From Bradyrhizobium sp. ISRA430 (lineage in GTDB: Bacteria > Pseudomonadota > Alphaproteobacteria > Rhizobiales > Xanthobacteraceae): 64,000 nt of DNA. Positions 1 through 8,467 of this stretch are shown one piece after another. Every line of letters starts with the position of its first letter. Positions within the stretch are counted from its first letter, which is position 1. The notes under the pieces were generated by a model. The model saw nothing but the letters and a program-made list of their open reading frames with translations, was not told the origin of the DNA and did not search any database. The translations under genes were made by a program, and so were the position numbers. Where the stretch lies: the NCBI RefSeq assembly GCF_029909975.1, contig NZ_CP094516.1, forward strand, positions 5,332,001 through 5,396,000. Reading direction: 5' to 3'.

Positions 1-665
<665 letters not shown>

Positions 666-702
666 TCAGACTTCGGCCTTTACCAGGTAGAAGCACTCTA
701 AG

Positions 703-724
703 CTTCACCTCCCATCAGGTGAAG
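703..724. promoter_or_regulatory. Inverted repeat in the katG-oxyR divergent promoter
   Basis: CTTCACCT-N6-AGGTGAAG is a perfect 8-bp-arm inverted repeat, 9 of 10 when the arms are extended outward. It sits about 60 bp from the katG start and 35 bp from the oxyR start, so it could be an operator serving one or both genes. It does not match the ATAG-N7-CTAT OxyR pattern I remember, so the binding protein is unknown. It has no T-run and is not a convincing terminator. Confidence 0.5.
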
Positions 725-758
725 TTGACTTTAATGATCGCTGCGATAGGATTTTCTG

Positions 759-1685
759 ATGATCAACGTGACGCTGCGCCAGCTCCGATATTTCGACGCG
801 CTGGCACGTCATGGCCATTTCGGGCGCGCGGCGGAGGCCTGCTCCATCTCGCAGCCGGCGCTATCGATGCAGATCAAGGAACTGGAGGAGGCGCTCGGCG
901 GCCTGCTGCTGGAGCGCAGCGCCCGGCAGGTCGCGCTGACCCGGTTTGGCGAAGAGCTGGCGCAGCGCGTCCGCGACATTTTGCGCTCGGTCGATGAGCT
1001 CGGCGACTTCGCGCGGGCCTCGCAGGACCGGTTCGCCGGCCGCCTCCGCATCGGCATGATTCCGACCATCGCGCCCTACCTCCTGCCCAAGATCACCAAG
1101 AATCTCACGCGCATGCATCCCGAGCTCGACATCCGCGTGCGCGAAACTATGACGCCGAGGCTGATCCAGGAACTGGTGGAAGGCCGGCTCGACACCGCGA
1201 TCGTCGCGCTGCCGGTGTCGGAGCCCTCGCTCACCGAAGTCGCACTTTTCGAGGAGAAGTTCCTGCTGGTCCGGCCGGGGGCAGACGAGGGAACACCTGT
1301 CCCCTCGCGGGAGATGATGCGGGAGATGCGGCTCTTGCTGCTCGAGGAGGGACATTGCTTCCGCGATCAGGCGCTATCGTTCTGCAACATGCAATCGGCG
1401 CCACCGCGGGAAATGCTGGATGCGAACTCCCTGTCGACACTGGTCCAGATGGTCAGCGCCGGCATCGGCGTCACCTTGATTCCGGAAATGGCCGTGCCGG
1501 TCGAGACTCGATCGGCCTCCGTCTCGGTCGCGCCGTTCCGCGACCCGCAGCCATCGCGCACCATCGGCATGGTCTGGCGCAAGACCAGTCCGCTGGCACG
1601 TCAATTGCTGCAGATCTCCGAAGTGGTCTGCCTGTCGGCCGGCAAGACGCGCGCGCGACCGCCCGTGCGCATTGCGCGGGCCTGA
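759..1685 (+). CDS. oxyR: LysR-family peroxide sensor OxyR
   Basis: Hydrogen-peroxide-responsive LysR-type activator of 308 residues. The N-terminal winged helix-turn-helix covers about residues 4-63 (FGRAAEACSISQPALSMQI). The substrate-like domain carries the OxyR redox signature HCFRDQALSFC. C200 and C209 match E. coli C199 and C208, which form the activating disulfide. This motif and the divergent katG make the assignment firm. The ATG at 759 gives the standard LysR N-terminus. The C-terminus, with several Arg-Ala residues, ends 7 bp before a GNAT gene that may be co-transcribed. Confidence 0.96.
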   Translation: MINVTLRQLRYFDALARHGHFGRAAEACSISQPALSMQIKELEEALGGLLLERSARQVALTRFGEELAQRVRDILRSVDELGDFARASQDRFAGRLRIGMIPTIAPYLLPKITKNLTRMHPELDIRVRETMTPRLIQELVEGRLDTAIVALPVSEPSLTEVALFEEKFLLVRPGADEGTPVPSREMMREMRLLLLEEGHCFRDQALSFCNMQSAPPREMLDANSLSTLVQMVSAGIGVTLIPEMAVPVETRSASVSVAPFRDPQPSRTIGMVWRKTSPLARQLLQISEVVCLSAGKTRARPPVRIARA

Positions 1686-1692
1686 GCCGCCG

Positions 1693-2157
1693 ATGTCGCA
1701 TCCGATCATCCGCCCCGCCCGCGCCGACGAATATGATGAGATCGGCCGTGTCTGGATGGAGAGCTGGGTCTCGACGGGGCTTGCCGAGGCGAGCAACTTC
1801 CTGCTGGCAAACTTGCGCGCGCGCGTCCGGCGCGAGATCGAAGGTGGCTGGAGCCTGTTTGTTGCCGATGATCACGGCACGATCGCCGCGATGCTGGCGC
1901 TGCATCTGCCCAAACGTTATCTCGACATGCTTTTCGTCGCGCCCGCCTATCAGGGCCGATCGCTCGGCCGGCGATTGCTCGCCTTCACGCGAACGCAAAT
2001 GCCGGATGAAATGTACCTGCGCTGCGTGCGTGAGAACGAGAAAGCCTGGCGCTGGTACGAGCGCGAAGGTTTTGTGTTCGAGAAGGAAGAGATCGAGCCA
2101 TCGAACGGCTTCATGATGAAGTATTACCGGTGGACAAACAAAGGAAACGCACCATGA
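1693..2157 (+). CDS. GNAT-family N-acetyltransferase
   Basis: Predicted 154-residue GNAT acetyltransferase. The acetyl-CoA binding segment is visible as LFVAPAYQGRSLGRRLL (Q/R-x-x-G-x-G/A-like), followed by the C-terminal block ENEKAWRWYEREGFV seen in RimI-like GNATs. The ATG at 1693 gives the natural domain start MSHPIIRPARADEYDEI and lies 7 bp after oxyR. Its last codons overlap the next gene (ATGA), so it is probably co-translated with the glutathione transferase. The substrate cannot be read from sequence. Confidence 0.87.
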   Translation: MSHPIIRPARADEYDEIGRVWMESWVSTGLAEASNFLLANLRARVRREIEGGWSLFVADDHGTIAAMLALHLPKRYLDMLFVAPAYQGRSLGRRLLAFTRTQMPDEMYLRCVRENEKAWRWYEREGFVFEKEEIEPSNGFMMKYYRWTNKGNAP

Positions 2158-2750
2158 TAAAACTCTACTGGTCGCCCCGCTCGCGCTCGTTCTCCACGAT
2201 CTGGCTGATGGAGGAAAGCGGGCTGCCTTACGAGCGCGTGCTGACCGACATTACGACGGGGGCGCAAAAGGCGCCGGATTTCCTCAAGGTCAATCCGATG
2301 GGCAAGGTGCCCGCGCTCGCCGACGGCGATGCCGCGCTCGGCGAAGCCGCCGCGATCTGCGCCTACATTGCCGACCGCTATCCCAACACGAAGCTCGCAC
2401 CCGAGGTGACCGATCCGCGCCGCGCGCGATATCTGCAATGGCTGTTCTTCTCGCCGAGTTGCATCGAGCCGGCCATCATCCAGATATTCACCAAGATCGA
2501 GGTGCCGACCTCGACCGCCGCCTGGGGCAGCGCCACGCAGGTGTTCGATGTGCTGGAAGGCGCGCTAGCCAAGGGGCCATGGATTCTCGGCGAGGACTTT
2601 TCCGCCGCCGACGTCACGATCGGCTCGGGCCTGAACTTCGCCGTGCGCCTGTTCAAGATGGTGCCGTCGCGCCCCGTTTTCGACGCCTATATCGCGCGCT
2701 GCATGGCGCGACCGGCATTCCAGCGCGCCGAGAAGATCGCCGCGGGGTGA
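2154..2750 (+). CDS. Glutathione S-transferase family protein
   Basis: A 198-residue cytosolic GST. The thioredoxin-like N-terminal domain begins MIKLYWSPRSRSFSTIWLMEE, with a Ser-rich active-site region. The glutathione-binding NPMGKVPAL and the E-A-A-AICAYIADRYP block follow, and an all-helical C-terminal domain ends near residue 195. It likely conjugates glutathione to electrophiles or reduces peroxides, which fits the oxyR/katG context. The substrate is unknown. The start ATG overlaps the stop of the upstream GNAT gene. It is convergent with fabI. Confidence 0.9.
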   Translation: MIKLYWSPRSRSFSTIWLMEESGLPYERVLTDITTGAQKAPDFLKVNPMGKVPALADGDAALGEAAAICAYIADRYPNTKLAPEVTDPRRARYLQWLFFSPSCIEPAIIQIFTKIEVPTSTAAWGSATQVFDVLEGALAKGPWILGEDFSAADVTIGSGLNFAVRLFKMVPSRPVFDAYIARCMARPAFQRAEKIAAG

Positions 2751-2773
2751 GGCCGCGAACCCGCAAGAACGCT

Positions 2774-3571
2774 CTATTCCGCCTTCAGATTCTCCGGCTT
2801 CGGCATCAGGATGGTGTTGTAGCCGGAATCGACGTAGTGGATCTCACCGGTCACGCCGCCGGAGAGGTCCGACAGCAGATAGAGCGCCGAGCCGCCGAGC
2901 TCATCGAGCGTCACGCCGCGGCCGAGCGGGGAATGCTTCTGCTGGAATGCGAACATCGCGCGCGCCTCGCCGATGCCGGAGCCGGCGAGCGTCCGCACCG
3001 GGCCGGCGGAAATCGCGTTGACGCGGATACCGCGCGGCCCGAAATCGGCGGCAAGATAGCGCACGGATGCTTCCAGCGCCGCCTTGGCGACGCCCATCAC
3101 GTTGTAGTTCGGCATCGCTCGCATCGAGGCGCCGTAGGTGAGCGTGATCATGCTGCCGCCCTGCGGCATCAGGTCCGCGGCACGCTTTGCGATTTCCGTG
3201 AAAGAGAAGCAGGAGATCACCATGGTACGCGAGAAGTTCTCGCGGCTGGTGTCGGCATAGCGGCCCTTCAGCTCGTTCTTGTCGGCAAAGCCGATCGCAT
3301 GGATCACGAAGTCGAGCTGGCCCCATTTCGCGCGCAGCGCATCGAACGTCGCATCGACGCTGGCGATATCCTCGACGTCGCAAGGCAGCACCACGTCGAC
3401 GCCGAGTGAGTCTGCCAGCGGCTTGACGCGCCTGCCCTGTGCCTCGCCCTGGAAGGTGAAGGCGAGCTCGGCACCGTGGGCATGCAGCGTCTTCGCCATG
3501 CCCCAGGCGATCGAATGATCATTGGCAATGCCCATGATCAGACCGCGCTTGCCCTTCATCAAACCTTCCAT
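2774..3571 (-). CDS. fabI: Enoyl-[acyl-carrier-protein] reductase FabI
   Basis: NADH-dependent enoyl-ACP reductase, the last reductive step of each fatty-acid elongation cycle. The protein has 265 residues and is a short-chain dehydrogenase fold. The nucleotide-binding start GLIMGIANDHSIAWG and the FabI catalytic block are visible with Y146, Y156 and K163 in TYGASMRAMPNYNVMGVAK, the same numbering as E. coli FabI. It is downstream of fabA and fabB on the same strand, separated from fabB by a palindromic repeat. The C-terminal GEIHYVDSGYN is typical of FabI. Confidence 0.97.
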   Translation of the reverse strand: MEGLMKGKRGLIMGIANDHSIAWGMAKTLHAHGAELAFTFQGEAQGRRVKPLADSLGVDVVLPCDVEDIASVDATFDALRAKWGQLDFVIHAIGFADKNELKGRYADTSRENFSRTMVISCFSFTEIAKRAADLMPQGGSMITLTYGASMRAMPNYNVMGVAKAALEASVRYLAADFGPRGIRVNAISAGPVRTLAGSGIGEARAMFAFQQKHSPLGRGVTLDELGGSALYLLSDLSGGVTGEIHYVDSGYNTILMPKPENLKAE

Positions 3572-3595
3572 TGCCTGGCGGCTCCTATCATTCCG

Positions 3596-3705
3596 ACGTC
3601 ATCGCCCGCGCAGGCGGGCGATCCAGTATTCCGAGACAGTCATGGTAATCGCGAGACCGGGGCGTACTGGATGCCCCGCCTTCGCGGGGCATGACAGCGT
3701 CGCTG
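3596..3705. repeat. Intergenic palindromic repeat, family A copy 1
   Basis: Between fabB and fabI lie two GC-rich hairpins. One reads ATCGCCCGC-gca-GGCGGGCGAT. The other reads TGCCCCGCC-ttcg-CGGGGCA. Each is flanked by GTCAT or ATGACAG and by a CCAGTA-type motif (TACTGGATGCC). A related arrangement recurs at 24617-24724. It is non-coding and could give a transcript hairpin between fabB and fabI. Confidence 0.7.
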
Positions 3706-3708
3706 AAA

Positions 3709-4932
3709 TTACGCGTCCAGCCGGCTGAACACCAGCGTGGCATTGGTGCCGCCGAAGCCGAAGGAGTTCGACAGCACGGTGCCGATCTTGGCGTTGTCGA
3801 TGCGTCTGCGCACGATCGGCATGTCGGCGAACACCGGATCGAGCTCCTGGATGTGCGCGCTCTCGCAGATGAAGCCGTTGTTCATCATCAGCAGCGAATA
3901 GATCGCTTCCTGCACGCCGGTTGCGCCCAGCGAATGGCCGGTCAGCGCCTTGGTCGCCGAGATCGGCGGGCACTTTTCGCCGGTGCCGAACACCCTGCGG
4001 AGCGCCTCGATCTCCGGCGGATCGCCGGCCGGCGTCGAAGTGGCGTGCGGATTGATGTAATCGACCTTGGTCTTCACGGTCGACATCGCCATGCGCATGC
4101 AGCGCTCGGCGCCTTCGCCCGAGGGAGCGACCATGTCATAACCGTCCGACGTCGCGCCATAGCCGACGACCTCGCCATAGATGCGTGCGCCGCGCGCCTT
4201 GGCATGCTCGAGCTCTTCCAGCACCAGCACGCCGGCGCCGCCGGCGATGACGAAGCCGTCGCGGTTGACGTCGTAGGGGCGTGAGGCGGTGGCGGGCGTG
4301 TCATTGTACTTGGACGACATCGCGCCCATCGCGTCGAACAGCACCGAGAGCGACCAGTCGAGCTCCTCGCAGCCGCCGGCGAAAATGACGTCCTGCTTGC
4401 CGATCTGGATCGTCTCGTAGGCATTGCCGACGCAGTGGTTCGACGTCGCGCAGGCCGAGGAGATCGAATAGTTCACGCCCTTGATCTTGAACCAGGTCGC
4501 AAGCGTCGCGGAGGCCGTCGACGACATCGCCTTCGGTACCGCAAACGGTCCGACGCGCTTCGGTCCCTTGGTGCGGGTGATGTCGGCGGATTCAACGATG
4601 GTACGGGCAGACGGACCGCCGGAACCCATGATGATGCCGGTGCGGATGTTGGATACTTCGTCAGGCCCAAGCCCGGAATCCTGGATCGCCTGCTCCATCG
4701 CGATGTGGTTCCACGCCGCGCCTTGGCCGAGGAAACGCATCGCACGGCGATCGACAACCGTCGCAGGATCAATCGTCGGCGCTCCCTGCACCTGCGAACG
4801 GAAGCCGAGCTCGGCATATTTCTCCGCCCGCGAGATGCCTGATTTCGCCTCGTGAAGGCTCGCAAGCACTTCCTGGGTGTTGTTTCCGATGGACGAGACG
4901 ATGCCCATCCCGGTGACCACAACCCGCCTCAT
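3709..4932 (-). CDS. fabB: Beta-ketoacyl-ACP synthase I FabB
   Basis: Condensing enzyme that adds malonyl-ACP units to acyl-ACP. Paired with FabA it commits intermediates to unsaturated fatty acids. The 407-residue thiolase fold shows the Cys-His-His triad: C161 in [11 protein letters not shown]296 in [11 protein letters not shown] and H333 in TGHSLGATG. The C-terminal [10 protein letters not shown] glycine loop is present. I prefer FabB to FabF because of its place directly downstream of fabA and the KAS-I-like active-site sequence. It lies 40 bp from fabA on the same strand. Confidence 0.95.
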   Translation of the reverse strand: MRRVVVTGMGIVSSIGNNTQEVLASLHEAKSGISRAEKYAELGFRSQVQGAPTIDPATVVDRRAMRFLGQGAAWNHIAMEQAIQDSGLGPDEVSNIRTGIIMGSGGPSARTIVESADITRTKGPKRVGPFAVPKAMSSTASATLATWFKIKGVNYSISSACATSNHCVGNAYETIQIGKQDVIFAGGCEELDWSLSVLFDAMGAMSSKYNDTPATASRPYDVNRDGFVIAGGAGVLVLEELEHAKARGARIYGEVVGYGATSDGYDMVAPSGEGAERCMRMAMSTVKTKVDYINPHATSTPAGDPPEIEALRRVFGTGEKCPPISATKALTGHSLGATGVQEAIYSLLMMNNGFICESAHIQELDPVFADMPIVRRRIDNAKIGTVLSNSFGFGGTNATLVFSRLDA

Positions 4933-4972
4933 GACAGCCTCGCCTAAATCGTTATCTTCTTCCTGATGTGCC

Positions 4973-5494
4973 TTAGCCCAGTGTCGTGCCCTGCTTGAAC
5001 AGGCCGACCTTCAGATCCTTGGCGCGATAGATAATCGCGTCATCGACCGAAAGCCACCCGTCGGCAATACCGAGCACCAGCTTTGACCGCATCACGCGCT
5101 TGATGTCGACGTTGTACACAACCTTGCGCGCCTCGGTCAGCACCTGACCGCCGAACTTCAGCTCGCTCAGGCCGAGCGCCCGGCCGCGGCCCTCGCCACC
5201 GATCCAGCCGAGATAGAACCCGACCATCTGCCACAGCGCGTCCAGGCCGAGGCAGCCGGGCATGACCGGGTCATTCTTGAAGTGGCAGCCGAAAAACCAG
5301 AGGTCGGGTTTCACGTCGAGCTCGGCGCGCACCAGCCCCTTGCCGAATTCGCCGCCGGTGTCGGTAATTTCCGTGATGCGGTCGAACATCAGCATCGGCG
5401 GCAGCGGCAACTGGGCATTGCCGGGGCCGAACATCTCGCCACGGGCACACGCCAGCAAATCTTCATATTCGTAACCGTTGCGCCTGTTCAGCAT
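4973..5494 (-). CDS. fabA: 3-hydroxydecanoyl-ACP dehydratase/isomerase FabA
   Basis: Dehydrates 3-hydroxyacyl-ACP and isomerises trans-2- to cis-3-decenoyl-ACP, opening the anaerobic unsaturated fatty-acid pathway. The 173-residue hot-dog protein has H71 in [14 protein letters not shown] and D85 in GLDALWQ, matching E. coli H70 and D84. The ATG at 5492-5494 gives [20 protein letters not shown], which aligns end to end with known FabA, and has GAGG upstream. An in-frame TTG 18 bp earlier is less likely. It is first gene of fabA-fabB-fabI and divergent from irr. Confidence 0.96.
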   Translation of the reverse strand: MLNRRNGYEYEDLLACARGEMFGPGNAQLPLPPMLMFDRITEITDTGGEFGKGLVRAELDVKPDLWFFGCHFKNDPVMPGCLGLDALWQMVGFYLGWIGGEGRGRALGLSELKFGGQVLTEARKVVYNVDIKRVMRSKLVLGIADGWLSVDDAIIYRAKDLKVGLFKQGTTLG

Positions 5495-5848
5495 GCGGAA
5501 GCCTCTGTTCAAAATGCCGATTGAGCGGCGTTTTTTGGCAAAAATGGGCCCCGTTTTGTTCGGAAAGCAACGTCAATTGCCGTCGTCAGGCGCGAATACC
5601 ACGAGCCCGAATGGACTGCAGGCCGAGCCTCAATGCCCTGGCTGCGCCAATATCGGTTAAGCGGAACCGCGCGCTCTCTAACACACGCCATTTCGGGTAG
5701 CCAAGCATTCTCATGAAGGTAAAATGACGGGGATACGCGCCCGGTTCCCCGGTGACTTAGAACCACTCTAGTTGCGAGAAACTTGCATCTGCATCTATCT
5801 CTCCATATATTGCAGAGACATAGTGTTCACGCGTGCCCGAAATTGGAA
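5495..5848. promoter_or_regulatory. Divergent fabA/irr promoter region with ICE-like dyad
   Basis: This 354-bp gap has no coding sequence I can support. It must carry the promoters for fabA (leftward) and irr (rightward). At 5757-5771 TTAGA-N5-TCTAG is an AT-rich imperfect dyad that resembles the iron control element recognised by Irr/Fur proteins in Bradyrhizobium. The match is short and from memory. Just after it is a small direct repeat of GCATCT. Confidence 0.35.
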
Positions 5849-6337
5849 ATGAGCGAGAATAACGCGCCCCATCACGACGACGCCCATTCCGCGGCGCTTC
5901 TGTCAGGACGCCAGCCGGCCCTGACCGGCTGCCCGTGGCACGATGTCAACGAAATGCTCCAGGCTGCCGGCCTGCGCCCGACCCGCCAGCGCATGGCGCT
6001 GGGCTGGCTGCTGTTCGGCAAGGGTGCACGCCACCTGACGGCTGAAATGCTCTACGAGGAAGCGACGCTGGCGAAGGTCCCGGTGTCGCTCGCGACCGTC
6101 TACAATACGCTGAACCAGCTTACCGATGCCGGCCTGCTCCGGCAGGTCAGCGTCGACGGCACCAAGACCTATTTCGACACTAACGTGACGACGCACCACC
6201 ACTACTACCTCGAGAACAGCCACGAGCTGGTCGACATCGAGGATCCGCATCTGGAGCTGTCCAAGATGCCGGAGGTGCCCGAGGGCTATGAGATATCGCG
6301 CATCGACATGGTGGTGCGACTGCGCAAGAAGCGCTGA
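5849..6337 (+). CDS. irr: Iron response regulator Irr (Fur family)
   Basis: Fur-superfamily regulator that links iron genes to heme status in rhizobia. When heme is scarce Irr accumulates and controls heme biosynthesis and iron uptake. When heme is plentiful it is degraded. The 162-residue protein has the N-terminal heme regulatory motif GCPWH with C28, as in B. japonicum Irr (C29), and a His cluster THHHYY for the second heme site. The winged helix (RPTRQRMALGWLLFGKGARH, ATVYNTLNQLTDAGLL) is intact. I chose the ATG at 5849 (MSENN) because GGAAA precedes it and known Irr starts there. An in-frame ATG 66 bp upstream would add an atypical tail. Confidence 0.96.
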   Translation: MSENNAPHHDDAHSAALLSGRQPALTGCPWHDVNEMLQAAGLRPTRQRMALGWLLFGKGARHLTAEMLYEEATLAKVPVSLATVYNTLNQLTDAGLLRQVSVDGTKTYFDTNVTTHHHYYLENSHELVDIEDPHLELSKMPEVPEGYEISRIDMVVRLRKKR

Positions 6338-6366
6338 GATCGTCCTACACGGCTGATTTAATCGTC

Positions 6367-6393
6367 ATGGCCGGGCTTGTCCCGGCCATTTTC
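6367..6393 (+). terminator. Intrinsic terminator after irr
   Basis: ATGGCCGGG-cttgt-CCCGGCCAT forms a 9-bp GC-rich stem followed by TTTTCGTT. It begins 29 bp after the irr stop. Confidence 0.65.
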
Positions 6394-6406
6394 GTTGGCG
6401 GGCGCC

Positions 6407-6500
6407 GTCATTCCGGGGCGGCGTTAGTACCGAACTATGGTGCGCAGTTGCGCACCTGAGAATCCCGGGTCTGGCGCCTCGCGCCATCCCGGGATGACGG
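6407..6500. repeat. Intergenic composite palindrome
   Basis: GTCATTCCGGGG and CATCCCGGGATGACGG form the outer arms. The inner hairpin is GGTGCGCA-gt-TGCGCACC. It fills the space between irr and the SH3-domain gene and has no coding potential. The layout is like other palindromic repeats in this window, with outer GTCAT/ATGAC ends. Confidence 0.6.
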
Positions 6501-6506
6501 CCTGCG

Positions 6507-7037
6507 TCAGTTCACCTGCTCGTCGGCGTAGACGCCCCAGAGGCGTTCCTGCTGGATCCAACCGTCAAAGCCATTGCCAGTGATGTGGCACCAGTTTGCA
6601 GTGCACTTCTTCACTTGCGCGACGACGCCGACCTGGAGCTTTGCTGCAACCGCGCTGTCGGCATCCGCCCGATCATAGAGCGGCGCGAGCTCGTCCTTGT
6701 GCTTCATGGTGACCACCGCTGTGCGGCGGCCCGACAATAGCGAGTGATAGACCCAGCCCTCTGCGCCTTCGGAGTCGCGCACCCGGCGCCAATTCTCGAA
6801 TTCGGCGGTGATTTCGACCGGCAGGCCGGCCCGGGTGTAGACCCAGGCCACATCATTGTCCTTGGTCGGGCCGGCGCGGACGTTCACATGATCCGACTTG
6901 AGGCTGACATAGCGGGGCACCGGCAGGCCGCTGGCGGTCTGGACATTGTTGTCCTTCGCCGAATGCGAGGGGCTGACCGAGGCGCTCAACCAGCCGCAAA
7001 CGAGCGCCATCACCGAACAAAAACGCCCCAACGCCAT
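6507..7037 (-). CDS. Secreted SH3-like domain protein
   Basis: A 176-residue exported protein. The N-terminal signal-like segment (FCSVMALVCGWLSASVSPSHSA) is followed by two bacterial SH3 (SH3b) repeats. One begins YVSLKSDHVNVRAGPTKDNDVAW near residue 43. The other spans about residues 112-170 and ends in CHITGNGFDGWIQQERLWGVY. SH3b domains usually bind cell-wall peptides, so an envelope role is inferred. No enzyme motif is present. It is divergent from the 2-hydroxyacid dehydrogenase gene. Confidence 0.8.
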   Translation of the reverse strand: MALGRFCSVMALVCGWLSASVSPSHSAKDNNVQTASGLPVPRYVSLKSDHVNVRAGPTKDNDVAWVYTRAGLPVEITAEFENWRRVRDSEGAEGWVYHSLLSGRRTAVVTMKHKDELAPLYDRADADSAVAAKLQVGVVAQVKKCTANWCHITGNGFDGWIQQERLWGVYADEQVN

Positions 7038-7358
7038 TAACCCGTCTCCCGTCGAAGACCCGGCTGAGCCGGGTCCTCACCCCAAAGTCCAAAACCCTGC
7101 CGTGCGCCCTGTCCCGCCCCACGCGGGTGTTCCCGAAGCCTGGTCCGTGGTTCTTGTCTTGGCCCGGCCTTCTGCTAGAGAGGACGGGCACTTGAATAAC
7201 CAGTTTGTCCCGATTTTCCGGCCGGAAATGTCGGGACAGCTTGGAGGAAACGCCGGGGACGACGCGGCAAGGGCAGTGTCGAACAACCGGGTTAATGAGG
7301 CCTGAACGGTCAGCCGCTGACGGCAGAGGCGGGCTGCAATGTCTCATGAGAGCAGGAC
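7038..7358. other. Divergent intergenic region, SH3 gene / dehydrogenase
   Basis: This 321-bp gap has no supported gene. Close to the SH3 gene start is a perfect hairpin GACCCGGC-tga-GCCGGGTC at 7057-7075. It would lie in the leader of that mRNA. The rest should hold both promoters, but I cannot pick clear -35/-10 elements. Confidence 0.5.
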
Positions 7359-8360
7359 ATGTCGGTGAAGAAAAAGCCCCTCGTCGTCGTGACACGCAAG
7401 CTGCCGGACTCGATCGAGACGCGGATGCGCGAACTGTTCGACGCGCGGATCAATCTCGATGACACGCCGATGTCGCCGGAGCAGATCGCGGAAGCGGCGC
7501 GCACGGCCGACGTGCTGGTGCCGACCGTCACCGATCACATCACCGCCGACGTCGTCAATCAGCCCGACTGCAAGCTGCGCCTGATCGCGAATTTCGGCAA
7601 CGGCGTCGACAATATCGATGTCGAGGCCGCCCATGCGCGCGGCATCACCGTCACCAACACGCCGAAAGTTCTGACCGAAGACACCGCCGACATGACCATG
7701 GCGCTAATCCTGGCGGTGCCGCGCCGGCTGATCGAAGGCGCCTCGATTCTGACGGAGGGAAAGCCCTGGGCGGGTTGGTCGCCGACCTGGATGCTCGGCC
7801 ACCGCATCGGGGGCAAACGACTCGGCATCGTCGGCATGGGCCGCATCGGCCAGGCAGTGGCGCGCCGGGCCCGCGCCTTCGGCTTGCAGATCCACTACCA
7901 CAACCGCCGGCCGGTGGCGCCGAAGATCGCCGATGAGTTAGGGGCGACCTATTGGGAAAGCCTCGACCAGATGCTGGCGCGGATGGACATCATCTCGGTG
8001 AACTGTCCGCACACGCCGGCGACGTATCACCTGCTCTCGGCGCGGCGGCTCAAGCTGATCCGCAAGGACGCCTACATCGTCAACACCGCGCGCGGCGAGG
8101 TGACCGACGAGGACACGCTGATCAAGCTGATCGAAGCCGGCGAGATCGGCGGCGCCGGCCTTGACGTCTACGAGCACGAGCCCGCGGTCAATCCAAAACT
8201 GGTGCGGCTCGCCAAGGCCGGCAAGGTGACGCTGCTGCCGCATATGGGCTCGGCCACGATCGAAGGCCGTGTCGAGATGGGCGAGAAGGTGATCATCAAC
8301 ATCCGCACCTTCCTCGACGCGCACAAGCCCCCGGATCGCGTGCTGCCGAGCATGCTCTGA
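7359..8360 (+). CDS. D-isomer-specific 2-hydroxyacid dehydrogenase (glyoxylate reductase-like)
   Basis: NAD(P)H-dependent reductase of 2-keto acids such as glyoxylate or hydroxypyruvate. The 333-residue protein has a catalytic domain and an inserted Rossmann domain with GIVGMGRIG at residues 156-164. The Arg in NTARGE, the Glu in YEHEP and the His in LPHMGSAT give the Arg-Glu-His triad of this family. The ANFGNGVDNID and NTPKVLTEDTADMT blocks fit glyoxylate/hydroxypyruvate reductases (GyaR-like). The exact substrate is inferred only. The start ATG is typical for the fold. Confidence 0.9.
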   Translation: MSVKKKPLVVVTRKLPDSIETRMRELFDARINLDDTPMSPEQIAEAARTADVLVPTVTDHITADVVNQPDCKLRLIANFGNGVDNIDVEAAHARGITVTNTPKVLTEDTADMTMALILAVPRRLIEGASILTEGKPWAGWSPTWMLGHRIGGKRLGIVGMGRIGQAVARRARAFGLQIHYHNRRPVAPKIADELGATYWESLDQMLARMDIISVNCPHTPATYHLLSARRLKLIRKDAYIVNTARGEVTDEDTLIKLIEAGEIGGAGLDVYEHEPAVNPKLVRLAKAGKVTLLPHMGSATIEGRVEMGEKVIINIRTFLDAHKPPDRVLPSML

Positions 8361-8363
8361 GAT

Positions 8364-8467
8364 TTATTTTCTGCGCGTCGCGCGCTTGCGCCAGTTCGCG
8401 ACGAAATCGATGAAGGCGCGTAGCGCCGGCGGCACCTGACGCCGGCGACGACGTAACGGAAGGCAAA
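8364..8467 (-). pseudogene. LysR-type regulator remnant (C-terminal fragment)
   Basis: On the minus strand a short open stretch ends at TAA (8364-8366). It encodes VPPALRAFIDFVANWRK followed by RATRRK, the usual C-terminal helix of LysR-family regulators (PRxRAFIDF). Reading back in frame gives Arg-rich sequence and then the end of the MoeB-like gene, and no regulator body is found upstream. I read it as what is left after most of the gene was lost, with no function expected. Confidence 0.5.
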
